DNA of 64,000 nt from Blakeslea trispora (taxonomy: Eukaryota > Mucoromycota > Mucoromycetes > Mucorales > Choanephoraceae): positions 62,001-126,000 of the forward strand of contig JAIWNE010000033.1 of the NCBI GenBank assembly GCA_025331445.1. The letters are read 5' to 3'. Below are positions 45,234 to 55,965 of the stretch, in pieces. The position numbers were made by a program, and so were the translations under genes. Below the pieces are notes generated by a model that saw nothing but the letters and a program-made list of their open reading frames with translations, ran no database searches and had not been told where the DNA came from. Every line of letters begins with the position of its first letter. Positions within the stretch are counted from its first letter, which is position 1.

Positions 45234-46870
45234 ACATATTGAAAGGATACTTTGAGATACTCATCATATACATACATATTTTGATAGAATCCATGGATGA
45301 TAGATTTAGCACAAAAATTAGAACAATTAATGCCTGCCGAAAATAGTTACAGTTATAAACGGACCCTCAAACCCATTCCAATTATGGAAATCCACTTGTC
45401 ACTCTTAAAAGCTAAATCGTTATGTCTAGCAGGTGTTAAAAGTCGCCATGATACATCCGATCAAAAGAACAACAATAGCACATTTAATGTGCGTGTCACA
45501 AAAGCAGGTATCCTTGATCGAAAATATGATCTGTTACAAGGCGGTAAAAAGGCAACGGCTCGTGGGTGGAGACCATTAGGTGTGATCCTAAGTGGCAGTC
45601 AAATCATCTTTTTCGCTGATATCGTGTCTTATCAACAATGGCTAGAGTCAGAAGAAGAACAGCCCTGTTCACCCGCTTCTTCCATTCGCTCACCTACTGA
45701 ACTAGAGCCCAGAAAACCCAATGCCAGTTTCCCTCATTTCTCACCTTCACCTTCCCTCAACAATGCCACCGTGACATCCCTCTCTTCCATGTGCACAAGC
45801 GAGAGTCCATCGGATCCGATTATACCCAACAGCTCTCTCTTGAGCACACCTACTCATTTAAGACCTGTTCAGATTGTCTCTCTTTCTTATGCTGTCTGTA
45901 TTTGCGATGAACAATACACAAAATACCCCCATGTTTTTAGACTGATCACAGGTGATGGACAGCAATTTCTGATGCGTGCTGAAGATGATCAGGATATGGA
46001 AGATTGGATGCTCAAGATTAATTACGCAGCCACCATCAAGACGACTGGTGTTCGTTTACGACCTCACAATCATCCTACTGTCCGATCCCATCAGAGTGAT
46101 AAAGATCCTCAATCAGACCGGGCCAAACGAGAGGAAAGAGCACGGGCCAAGGTACATGAACTATCCGATCGTATTGATGAACAAGTGAGGTTGTTGGATC
46201 GCGAACTTCAATTGAGGCGTAACTTAATGGTCCTTGCCCCTCAACAGAAATCCACCAAAGATCGCATTCTTTCCTTCTCCGATGCTGTGGGCAAACGCAT
46301 CAAGATCAAACGCATTGAACTTCAAAGGTTGGAATGTTATCGTGACTTTTGGAGGCAGAACTTGGCTGGTATCATCATCAATCGCAACAGTCCCCTTCAC
46401 GCAAAATGTCCCTACCTTTACCTTCTCATCTTTGCTCATTTGTTCAACCTCATGCGTTCAAGAAGGAGACAGCCAAGAAACTGACCAGCCTAGTGTTTAC
46501 AGCACCAGACGAATCAGCCATTCAAGAAGATATTGAAGAGGAAGACACATTATTAGAAGAAAAAGTGTCTATGAAAGCACCTGTCTTGCCTACCTTTTCC
46601 TTTCCTCGACCTCTTGCCGAAAGTGTTCCTTTTACTGCCACAGATCGTGTCACTCGTCGTCGAAGTCAGAGTAATCCTGTACGACCTATCTTGGATAAGA
46701 AACTGGTCTTACTGGAACCCCCCAAAGAGCAGCGTGGTAGATATCGAAGTGGCTCTGTTGCTTCTTCAGTCCAGGGAGACGATGATAGCATGAGTGTAGT
46801 GATTATTAATGAGTCAGAAGAACTCTTAGAACCAGTGACAGAGACTTGGCATGATGCCTCATCAGAATAA
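44415..46870 (+). CDS. Sec7-PH domain Arf guanine-nucleotide exchange factor
   Basis: Six exons: 44415-44521, 44595-44707, 44759-44907, 44967-45101, 45288-46368, 46473-46870; 660 aa. The Sec7 domain shows motif 1 VHLPKEAQQIDRAM with the catalytic glutamate finger, and motif 2 DAVYAVAFSILLLHTDAHNK. The N-terminal half of a normal Sec7 domain is not seen; the frame starts about 45 residues before motif 1, so an upstream exon may be missed or the domain is short. A PH domain follows with a Ser/Pro-rich insert (WRPLGVILSGSQIIFFAD, then FRLITGDGQQFLMRAED and MEDWMLKINYAA). Next come a coiled coil and a phospho-site-like tail. Known relatives activate Arf GTPases on Golgi or plasma membrane. Confidence 0.8.
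45119..45238. repeat. (CACATA)n / (CA)n microsatellite inside an intron
   Basis: About 120 bp of CACATA repeats followed by a CA run, in the 186-base fourth intron (45102-45287) of the Sec7-PH gene. Minus-strand frames across it encode Val/Cys repeats and are artefacts. Confidence 0.95.
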
Positions 46871-47076
46871 TAATAAAAAAAGATTTTTTTTACACGCAAA
46901 AGAGGGGATAGTTTGAATGGTTGGGTTTTCATGCACATTAAAGGAATTCAATGTCAGTTTGTATGCAGTAAGGAAATCACATTTTGTACCCAATAAGAAT
47001 GAGGGATGAGCGATTTTTTTTTTCAAGAAAAATAGGCAAACACTTAATCTCAAATAAAGATGTTGCTTTAACAACA

Positions 47077-48512
47077 ATGACCAGCTTCTCTGAAAGAAAA
47101 CAAAAGCTACAAGACTATCTTAGTTTTCAATACATAGACTTTGACCGGCAGCGTCCAACAGATCGACTTCAATCGCTTTATTCTGATTTCAGCAAATTAA
47201 AGCTGTTAAATATTTATGGCTATAACACCAACATCAGTTGCTGGCGTACCATCCTGCTTGATTGTAGTCTTCAAGGTTATCTTAATGCAGGTGATCATGT
47301 CTGTATTATCAACACGCAAGAATTGCCCGAGTTATTATGTCTACCAAATCTTGGCAAACCTCTTTGTCTTGATCATGTGATTGTAAGTGAACCTCTCTCT
47401 AGTCTATTCTACTTTCATTCTTCTAAGTCGAATTTTAGCAAGATATGCGACAGTATGGTCATCGCTATTTAATAACTCAGTCAGAATTTGAAAAGAAATA
47501 TCCCATCAAAGCCACACACCCTTATATGCTCAATTGGTCTCAGTGGCTTACTAGTTGGTTTCATGTAACATACCAGTACATTGTGATGCCTACAGTGGAT
47601 CAATATGCACGTATCATCCTACAGCAACACACACAAAAGCCTCTCTGTAGTTTACTGGACCACCTACTTAGTTTTGATGAATTCCAAAAGCAGTATCGAT
47701 CTTTACCTTGTTTTCAAGAGACCTGTGTTCAACTGAGTGATTTAGATCTCTGGTTGATATTGAGATATCTTGTTCATCATTATGGTGTCTGTGTACGAGA
47801 TACCTACAAGACATTTGGGCATCAAACAGTGGCCATCAAAATGCCCAGTCGAACGGAACAACAGACAGCAGCTGAGATTACAGAGGAAGATAGAGCGATT
47901 GTCAGTCTTAAGACAGCCTGTGCTACATTACATCATCAAGTGGATAAACTTCAAGCCAAATCGCAAGAGTAAGTTACAAGAATTAAAGAGGATCAAACTG
48001 TCATTGATTGCCTTATAATACACAGATTATTATTATCAGCTAAAGAAAATTACAAATTCAATCGGAAGCCTCAAGCAATCTATCGGCTGAAGAAGAAGAA
48101 GCAAATAGAAGAGGTATTGGAACAGCGATACAGGACATTAGATACCATGGAAACTGTGCTGTTAAAGATAGAGGCAGCTCAGAATGATTTGCAAGTCATT
48201 CAGGCCTTTAATCTCGGTACCGAAACACTCCGCTCCATTCTGGCCAGCCATTCCATAGATCAAGTAGAAGAAACCATGGATCAACTCAAAACGACGTTAG
48301 AAGAACATGAACAGACAGAAGCAGCATGGCAGTCATTTTTACCAGGCGAAGACGATGAATTAGAACAACAACTGCTGGCATTACAATTAGAAGATAAACC
48401 AACACTAACAAAACCTATTGATACTCAATCTGAACTAATGCGCCTACAACATGTCCTATCTACCCTTAACCATCCTCCTGTTTCTCAAAAAAAGCAACCT
48501 GAATTTGCCTAA
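47077..48512 (+). CDS. CHMP7: CHMP7-like ESCRT-III protein
   Basis: Three exons: 47077-47382, 47439-47968, 48026-48512; 440 aa, close to CHMP7 length. Residues 1-220 form the N-terminal winged-helix-type region (SCWRTILLDCSLQGYL, HPYMLNWSQWLTSWFHVTYQ). Residues 240-440 form an Snf7 domain with RLKKKKQIEEVLEQRYRTLD, METVLLKIEAAQNDLQVIQA, LRSILASHSIDQVEETMDQL and an acidic MIM-like tail. Known role: with LEM2 it recruits ESCRT-III to reseal the nuclear envelope. The start at MTSFSERK is chosen; an in-frame ATG at 46999 would add 26 residues of unlikely composition. Confidence 0.85.
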
Positions 48513-48649
48513 ACTTGATGTGTATGACAAACTTCAAAAAAAAAAGTCGTGGTAATAAACAATTTTTTTTTTTTTTTTTTTTTTTTTTCAATTTTCTTTG
48601 TTTATATATGAGGATACAACACGTAAAAAGTGAAGGGAAAAAGTATGCC

Positions 48650-50036
48650 ATGGACGAACTTGAAGATGACTTTTATTACAGGCTACAACAACACTCTGCG
48701 CTCTATCGAATGTTACTAGCAAGACCTTATGTCAGCAAAATATACTTCAACCAGTGGAACAGGATCGATCTGAAACTTGTCAACGAATTTGGACTGACAC
48801 TCACCGAGAAACAACAGTCTGTCTGTTGGCTTGAAATTGATTGTTGTCTATTTGCCAGTCATTCAGGACGTATAGAAGTCTGTCGAACCTACCAAATTCT
48901 CTGTAGACCTATTCAAAAAGATGGTTGGGAGACGACAACACAATCTGATATTGCAGGCTTTCAATATAATGCAGAAGGCAATTTCGAATACATGATTTCA
49001 GTGAAGGATGAAGGATTAGAACTATCTTCGCTAGAGACCTCTCGTTTCTTTCTGCAGATTTCACCTACACGACAAGAGAGACAGTCGATACACGCCTTTC
49101 CTCTCGTAATTGGTCCACTAATGATTCAGGAAACCAATCGATTGCCCTTGTCAGTAGTGCACAAATGGGAGCATACACTAGCTTCTTCAGATATGTTTCA
49201 TGCCTATCGTATTCAGCATGACTCATATTTACTTATCAAAGAAGATTGGAAGCAAGGTACATCAGGCAAATTATGGGATTCAGCTGTTGTTCTTTCACAG
49301 ATATTTTGCAATAAAGTTCATGACAATCCTTTGTTCTTTAAGCACCGTCGTATTTTAGATCTCAGTGCCGGGTAAGTTTTTTTTTGGGCAGGAAAAAAAA
49401 AGAATGGGTGTGTGTATGGGTGTGAATGTATGAGTGAGGAAAGGAGTTCTTATTAATCTATACATATTATTTATATATTGTAGAACAGGATGTATAGGGT
49501 TATTGTTAGCTTCATTATTGAGAAATATCTATCAAGCGCATGATTATTCATTAGAGACTTTACCCCAGATCACAATGACAGATTTGCCCGAGGCATTGGA
49601 TTTGATTTACCAAAATCGGGAATGCAATCATCTAGAAGATTATGCTAATATCATGCCATTGGCTTGGGGAAACTATGATCATGTCAGGCATGTGTTGATG
49701 GAGGGTCCAATTGATACGATCATTGCCTCGGATGTACTCTATAAGCCTGCATCCTTCAAGGACCTTGTAGACACGCTGGATTGGCTTACTATGGATGGTC
49801 GTGTTGATATCTACCTTGGCTACAAACGACGTGGACTGAGCTTAGAAGAAGAATTGTATTTCTTTGATATTTGCTCTCAAAAGTTTGAAGTGAAAACACT
49901 CTATTCCTCCTTGCATTCCGATAAAGTCACTAATTACCCTGCCTTGATGTCCAAGAAGGAAACAACCATTTTAAATGAATTCTCAAGCATGTGTCTAGAA
50001 TCAGGCGTTCATATATACCAACTCGCTCGTAAATAA
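48650..50036 (+). CDS. Protein-lysine methyltransferase (METTL21/EFM2-like, Methyltransf_16)
   Basis: Two exons: 48650-49371 and 49484-50036; 424 aa. Residues 1-210 form an N-terminal extension (MDELEDDFYYRLQQHSALYR). The Rossmann methyltransferase follows. SAM motif I is ILDLSAGTGCIGLLLASLL, split by the intron inside the Gly codon; acidic loop MTDLPEALDLI; LAWGNYDH; and IIASDVLYKPASFKDL, the family's D-V-x-Y box. Length and the extension resemble fungal EFM2/RRG1-type enzymes that methylate translation elongation factors, but the substrate is inference. An earlier in-frame ATG at 48608 would add 14 residues; a 28-base T tract precedes it. Confidence 0.8.
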
Positions 50037-50680
50037 TCTTCCTCTTTCTCTTTCCCTTATTTTCGTGTCTTTTATCGCTCTCATTAACAAACAAACAAAC
50101 AAACAAAAAAAAAGATCTGCTAAAGCCAATAAAGATGATTACATTTAGATTAGTTAGAAACAAAATTCCCTTATGTGTGACATTCAAGTAAAGTGTTGAC
50201 TTTTTTTTTTGGGCTTACTGGAATTAAGCTCAGGAATAGAAAGGGGGAAGACGCATACAACATATATGGCGGCCATATCTATGACTGACAAATTAACTTT
50301 CCTTATTCAATCCAATCCAAAAAATGTATAGAGGTAGTACCTTGGATCTATTCCTGTCGATAAAGTCACATTTGAAGGCTCAAACACAGCGTCTCGGGTG
50401 CGCAATCAAGTGCCAATATCAGCTAATAGTGCAAAGATAAATTTTGAAGGTAAAAGCTAAGCTACCAATTGATTGTATTTCTGTAAGGCATTCCATAAAA
50501 GAATCATTCACTACGGGAATTTTTTTTCCGATTTCTTCAAGAGTCGCCAAAAATCGCCAAAACTGTTTCAAAATATATTTTCTTAACTTTTTTGGGACTT
50601 TGATTGTCGTGTTTGTAACTATATTTCTAAATTCCAGCCAATCATATTAAATGCTCAGTTGTCTTTTTTTCTTGATTTAA
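50037..50680. other. Intergenic region before small inverted-repeat element
   Basis: Contains (AAAC)n near 50088-50106 and AT-rich DNA. GTCGCCAAAA at 50533-50542 recurs inverted at about 52830-52839, which may be chance. No gene seen. Confidence 0.35.
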
Positions 50681-51002
50681 TTATCGTATTTTCACATCAA
50701 ATTCGCGAATCTGCAAAATCAATGTCGCGGATTTTACAACTAATATTCGAGGAAAATACACACAGTATTTTATCAATTGTCGTAAGTAAGATCTTATCCT
50801 CCAATCTATCTGTTCAGATTTTCAATGCAGTGCTTAGTCCATCCTTCTCAACCTTCGGACCAGATGCTTCTTTCTGCTTGTTCGATAACCTTGTTCATTA
50901 TCTCCTTCTTCTCTCTTGGAATGCATTTTCCTCGAATATTAGTTGTAAAATCCGCGACATTGATTTTGCAGATTCGCGAATTTGATGTGAAAATACGAAT
51001 AA
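50681..51002. mobile_element. MITE-like element with ~77-bp terminal inverted repeats
   Basis: Arms 50681-50757 and about 50925-51002 are reverse complements apart from one indel (ends TTAT[T]CGTATTTTCACATC). The 320-bp size, lack of a protein and possible TAA flanks fit a non-autonomous DNA transposon. It lies next to a Tc1 remnant but the ends are not shown to belong to it. Confidence 0.75.
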
Positions 51003-51130
51003 CTGTTTTTTGAATATGAGTTTGCGTTGAGATAAAAATTACAATCACTGGAAACAGAAATTCGATCGGGCCTTAAATAAAGCATATCTAGCATGATGTT
51101 GACCACAAAAAAAAACAATTCAATTCAAAT

Positions 51131-51877
51131 ATGTCTACTATTGATATACAAGCAGCCGTGGCAAATACAACAAGAGTGAAGAGAAAGCTTATTGAGAAGT
51201 GTATTGGTTGAACCGCGCTAGCATTCCTTGAGAGATATTTCACGCATAATGGTGTTCTCTTACGCGACTGCAAACAACATCGTGAAAAAAGGCACACTTC
51301 TGTCCAGCGCTTCATCCTGGCTCAACCCTAAAAGTTAATGAAAGAACAATGAGACCCGCTCGATCGAATTGCAACAAACAACCCTTTCTTTAGCATTGAT
51401 GGCATCAAACACGAGCTGGAGAAATTGGAAGTTACAGTCTGTAGAAAGACTGTCGTCAGCTATTTTCGCCAGCTATTTTCGTCAGCTATTTTCGTCAGCT
51501 ATTTTCGTCAGCTAGGCTTCAAATCTTACTGCGCATCTCACAAACCTGCCTTGAAAAAGAAGCACAAGGAGTTTCGACTCGAATGGGCCAAGGAACATGT
51601 CGATTGGACAACAGAGCTTCAACACTGGTACTTGAAAACCCAAGCACAGGAGGACAAACGCTTCTGGCTTCAAGAAGATGGGGCTACGTGTCATACAGGA
51701 GCTTCTGCGTGTCTTTGGAAGAGCCGTCATTTGATGAAGAGGCTTGAGTACTGGCCTGCCCAAAGTTCAGACTTGAACCCCATTGAACATCTGCGGTGGG
51801 CTCTTGAGCAGTGTATAGCAAGCACACGTCATACTGTCCACAACACTGCTCAGCTGAAGGAATTGCTGCTGGAATAG
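51131..51877 (+). pseudogene. Decayed Tc1/mariner-type transposase
   Basis: Plus-strand pieces: a helix-turn-helix start (STIDIQAAVANTTRVKRKL at 51131), several stops and frame changes, then SIDGIKHELEKLEVTVCRKT, LGFKSYCASHKPALKKKHKE, WAKEHVDWT, LQEDGATCHTG (second catalytic Asp) and SSDLNPIEHLRWALEQ (third acidic position). The first catalytic Asp box (normally WSDE) is missing between ELQHWY and DKRFWLQ. A 13-bp minisatellite expanded inside SYFRQ adds 13 codons. It is not functional. Confidence 0.8.
51455..51515. repeat. 13-bp minisatellite (GTCAGCTATTTTC) in the Tc1 remnant
   Basis: Four full copies and part of a fifth, one copy with a single change (GCC). Three extra copies equal 39 bases, so the frame is kept. 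Confidence 0.9.
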
Positions 51878-52122
51878 TGGAGTAAGATCAGCAGTGATTT
51901 ACTTGTTTGCCTAGTGAACAACATAAAGGACCTTTGTTAAGCCATCATAGATGCTAAAGGTAGTATAACAAAGCATTAGCCCTGTTTTTTTAATGACAAA
52001 AAACAGAGCTTAATTGGACATCGTCTTGAATCACTAACGTGTCTTTTAGTTTATGCATCTTTAACGCTGAGTTTTGATTTTAAAAAGTGATCGAATTTCA
52101 GGTTGGATTAGGAACGACATCC

Positions 52123-52378
52123 AATCTCCCTGTTGCCGTAATGAAGACGAAAGATGTGGTACGTCCCTCCCGATGGTATCAACGCTTCTTCTAAACACTT
52201 ATCCTACCCTGCACCACATCTTTAGCCAGAAAAAATACATGACGGCTAGAAAGTTATAAAGATAGATAGAATTAGAGATTGTCAAATTTTATTATTTAAT
52301 TTAAAACTACGAATAAAAAAGCGCGGCTCAGAGAGCTAGTACCACATCTTTCGTCTTCATTACGGCAACAGGGAGATT
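52123..52378. repeat. DIRS-related foldback element with 40-bp inverted arms
   Basis: Arms 52123-52162 and 52339-52378 are exact reverse complements. The flank of the right arm (GCGCGGCTCAGAGAGCTAGT at 52321, then ACCACATCT) matches the DIRS inverted repeat at about 37277-37305 (GCGTGGCTCGGAGGGCTAAT, then ACCACATCT). So these look like DIRS ends without coding sequence. Confidence 0.65.
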
Positions 52379-52947
52379 CCAGCGACTGTATTATAAATCA
52401 TTTCAAGACAAGATGATGATAACAAAGTTAAGTACTGCCTATTGTAGTCTTTTGCTTTAAGCTTGAATATATTCTATCTAAATAAACGATGCTGCCTATT
52501 TTATAATGTGTTGCAATGCAATAAACAACCGTGAACGAATGTAGTTAAATGAATAAAATACGATCTCATTGATTTTAAGAAAAGAGGCTTTGGTTTGACC
52601 TTTTTTATTGTATGATGGAGAGTGATGAGGAGTAATGAGGAGCGATGGGGGGAGTGCTACGGAGTGTTCTAGAGTGGTGTGGAGTGAAGGAGAGTGTTGT
52701 AGAGTGAAGAAGAGTGAAGGAAGTTGTAGGAAGGCAACGAGGACTTCTTCAGTTTTCTTCAAAACTACTTTTTTTTTGAAGTAGAAATGCGCCAATTCTC
52801 GCCACGAATAAAAAAAACAAACATTTTGGCGACATCTTCTCAGAGAGTTCACCAATTTTCTCGAAAAGTACTTCGTTTTAAAAAATTAAAATCCCAGCTA
52901 AAATTTCCCATTGTGTATCTTTGCTTCTGGCGACGAAATCTTTCTGG
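52379..52947. other. Spacer with GAGTG-rich low-complexity tract
   Basis: 52610-52735 is a degenerate GGAGTGAAGGAGAGTG purine repeat. Minus-strand frames through it give a His/Ser/Pro/Leu-rich peptide with no family. AT-rich DNA lies on both sides. Confidence 0.4.
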
Positions 52948-54857
52948 TTAGGCACTATCACGACGCAAGCCTGCAAGAATGTATCTCATGTTCAAACAAG
53001 CAGCAAGATCACTATTCCAGAAACAATAAGGTATAAAGCCTTGAAAGTTATTAGCATAATGGTTGAAGAACGCATTGACACATAGTGCAGAAAGGCACCG
53101 TAGAAGGCCGTGACATGTAACTCGAGCGGCTAAGTCAGGGTTCGCAGCAGGGTTCTGTCTACGCGGGTTAGCAATAGTCAAAAAAGTCTCCAAAAAAATG
53201 CTTCCATAATCAGGACAGCAGCGGCTGGTTCTGAACTCGTCAATCAAGAATACCTGAAAACCACTTCTACGCAAAAGCCGGCGGAAGCCAACACTACGAA
53301 TCGGTTCATGATAGCGTTGATGAGGCACACTCTAGTTACACATAATGAATACAGCATTTTCCCCAAACTTGTCCCTCAATTTAGCATCGACCTTTTGCTG
53401 GCGAACATAGGAGCTAAAGCGCAACTGTCGATGTATTGTTGCGGTATAATGTCTGCTTAAAATGCCCTATGCTTGATTTGCAGCCTGATGATATGATGCC
53501 GTGATGGAGTCCTGACCTTCCAATTCCCTTTCCTGTCTTGCTACAATTTCAGTCCTTGTCCCCTCACAAATGCGTCGGTATCTTGCTGTTGTTCTGATAC
53601 GGTTTTCTGTAGCCTTGGTCCATCGGTATCGGATTTTGTTGTTGGATGTAGAATCTTCGTGCGTGCAATAAAGATGATCTTGGCGTCCGAGGTCCACAGG
53701 TGCACAACAATGTTCCAAACTTTGGAGCTGTTGAGGCGTCAGGTCATCGATGTACTGAACAGGCTCTTCAGGAACCAAACGAGATATGTAACGACCTTTC
53801 TGCTGCTTCTTTTGAATTGTGATGCTCACGCCGTCTGTGTAGATGATTCCTCGAAAGCTTAAAGAATTAGGTCCTCTTTGCGGATGGAAAGGTCCACGAT
53901 TTAGTCTTATAACACCATCACAGACGATTTTCCATTCTAAGTGATTAATATAAGGAACACCAAAATGTCTTCGACCAAGATTTTTGTGTCTATCTAACAG
54001 TAATGAGGAACCCACGAACGACGTAAAGGAAACACTCTGAAAACAGGAATATCCAGATTATTGAACACTTGAGACAGACGGAAATAGGCTTTGAAATGCT
54101 CCAACGGGTGAACTTTAGAGTCGTAATAGATGTTGTCTTGATCAAATGTGTAGTCATCAGGGTAGCTTGTCAAGACACGGCGCAAAGCATCCAAAGCAAA
54201 TTGTGAATGGTTGTCAAGAAGTCCTCTGCGAACATGTTCAAAACTTTCATCAGTTATTCTGTTGCGAATAGCAAGCTTGAAGCGCCTGCATGGGGAAGTA
54301 ACTTGACGGTAGATGTTTTCATTGATTCCCTCAGCAGAAAGACCTTCAGCAACACCAGCGGCATGCAACGCACGTCTCCTATCTCTGATATGAAGCAGTA
54401 CATTGATAGCTTGTCTAAGCCTGTTACCAAAGTTTCGCTTGACCATATTCTTATAAGCAGTACGCATTCTCAAACTTTCATAAAGAGCAGATTGCTGCGG
54501 ATAGGCAAAGCCTTCTGGATTATAGGTAGACAGTGGCTCAAAATGAATGCGTTGTGCATCTACAAGGGTACGCGAATGAACTGATTCTTCATTTATTAGT
54601 TGCGTTCTACGAGCATTAGTCACGTTCAACCATACTTCTCTAAAGAATGAGATAGCCAAGTATTGACCAATATCGGCATTACCATTAGCAAGCAGAACAG
54701 TGAGCTAGACAAACTTCGCAAAGTGGTAAGCTTCTTTTGTGGCCGAGTGCACTTTCTCTGCATATTCAAGCATTTCTTGTCTAGTAGCTGGAACAATAAT
54801 TGCACTCTCTAAAGAACTTTTGACGGACAGTGCCCCTTGATTGCCACCGTCATTCAT
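52948..54857 (-). pseudogene. Decayed Fanzor (eukaryotic TnpB-like RNA-guided nuclease)
   Basis: Minus-strand frame from MNDGGNQGALSVKSSLES (54857). The N-terminal helical part has TRQEMLEYAEKVHSATKEAY, FFREVWLNVTNARRT and VFPLRRSWVPHYC. RuvC-I is FRGIIYTDGVSITI (Asp). RuvC-II is FQVFLIDEFRTSRCCPD (Glu). Zinc-ribbon pieces are TSRCCPDY and VTCHGLLRC, and RuvC-III is FWNSDLAACLNMRYIL (Asp). Order and spacing match TnpB/Fanzor. Damage: TAG at 54705-54707, 53994-53996, 53467-53469 and 53332-53334, a frameshift near 53950-54010, and a ribbon Cys replaced by Tyr (CPDY). All RuvC catalytic residues are still readable. No flanking guide-RNA element was identified. Confidence 0.8.
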
Positions 54858-55628
54858 CTTGTCAAATACGGATTTAAAGTCTATTATATTGATTTAGAGA
54901 ATGAGGATCTGACACAAAATTTTCAGCAAAAATACTTTACGGTTATAACAAATGAAAACAAACGCACTTGTATTGATTTTAACTCAAAAAAGTCTCTCCA
55001 ATTGTTCTTATGAATAGGTCTCTTTGTGATCAATATCACAGTCTCTTCATCTGTACTTTTGAACAGATCTCTATGTGATATTGACCACACTCTCATAGGA
55101 TGTAATTGATTACAGCAATAACCACAGTTTGGAATCACATGCTGTGTCATGTTTGGCATATCTGAATCTAGAATCATTAAAGAACATGTCTATATTTGGA
55201 TAAGGTAGATACACATCATAATCAGGATATTGGATTGAGTAATCCAATCAGCAATTGTTAGAATCTGATAAATCAGATAGAATATTAGAATGTACCTGAA
55301 AGAGAACATCAGACAACAGAAAGTACTGTGGATGATATATACTCCTATATTATCTCTGGTAAAATAGAGTATGATGATCACTCAAGGTTACGGTCTAGAG
55401 AAAACCAATGAATAGAGAAAGTCGGTGAAATAAGGTCTGTCAGAAATAGTGAAATAGTATAGATACTCTCATTTTTTTTTGTTTATAATAAAATCATACG
55501 TGAAACAGTCTCAGACTATTTGCTTTTGGCTATCTGTTTTTTTTATTATTATTTTTGTGCGATTTTATATGCATTATTTAAATAATTTAATTCTTAAAAA
55601 TGAACCAATAATTACTTATTAGACAAGA
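54858..55628. other. Region upstream of the Fanzor relic
   Basis: A minus frame at 54923-55177 reads MTQHVIPNCGYCCNQLHPMR and VILITKRPIHKNNWRDFF, with a CxxCC cluster. It could be a lost 5' exon or a separate scrap. GTGATCAATATCAC and GTGATATTGACCAC near 55029-55086 are short inverted motifs. Otherwise AT-rich. Confidence 0.35.
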
Positions 55629-55800
55629 GATACACTCATACACATAATTACAAAGGTCCCACCCTTTTCCTTTCCCCTTCTTTTGAACCTTCACTGACAA
55701 AGATCAAAGAAAGCTTTATTTAGACTAGAATTTTAAAAATTTCGTTACCTGAACAATAAAAGAATGTTACAGCATTTGTAATTATGTGTATGAGTGTATC
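55629..55800. mobile_element. 172-bp MITE-like element with perfect 26-bp inverted ends
   Basis: GATACACTCATACACATAAT begins the left arm (55629-55654), and its exact reverse complement closes the element (55775-55800). No coding sequence inside. Superfamily unknown. Confidence 0.75.
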
Positions 55801-55965
55801 GATAGGTCTCATGTAATTCTTGAGAGAATTCATTCGACCTGGAATTTCTAAATAAAGGGTAAGATATTCATAGAAAAATTGAATAGTTTATGAGTATGCG
55901 AAAGTAAATCAAATTATTGTTTTTATTTCAATTCGAAATAATGGTTTTAAATCCTTTTTGGTGGT

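Noticed and set aside
45119..45238. CRISPR-like or coding repeat on the minus strand
   Set aside because: It is a simple CACATA/CA microsatellite inside an intron, without spacers.
46369..46390. 22-base GT-AG intron in the Sec7-PH gene
   Set aside because: Too short and leaves the wrong frame; the 104-base intron 46369-46472 joins the two frames correctly.
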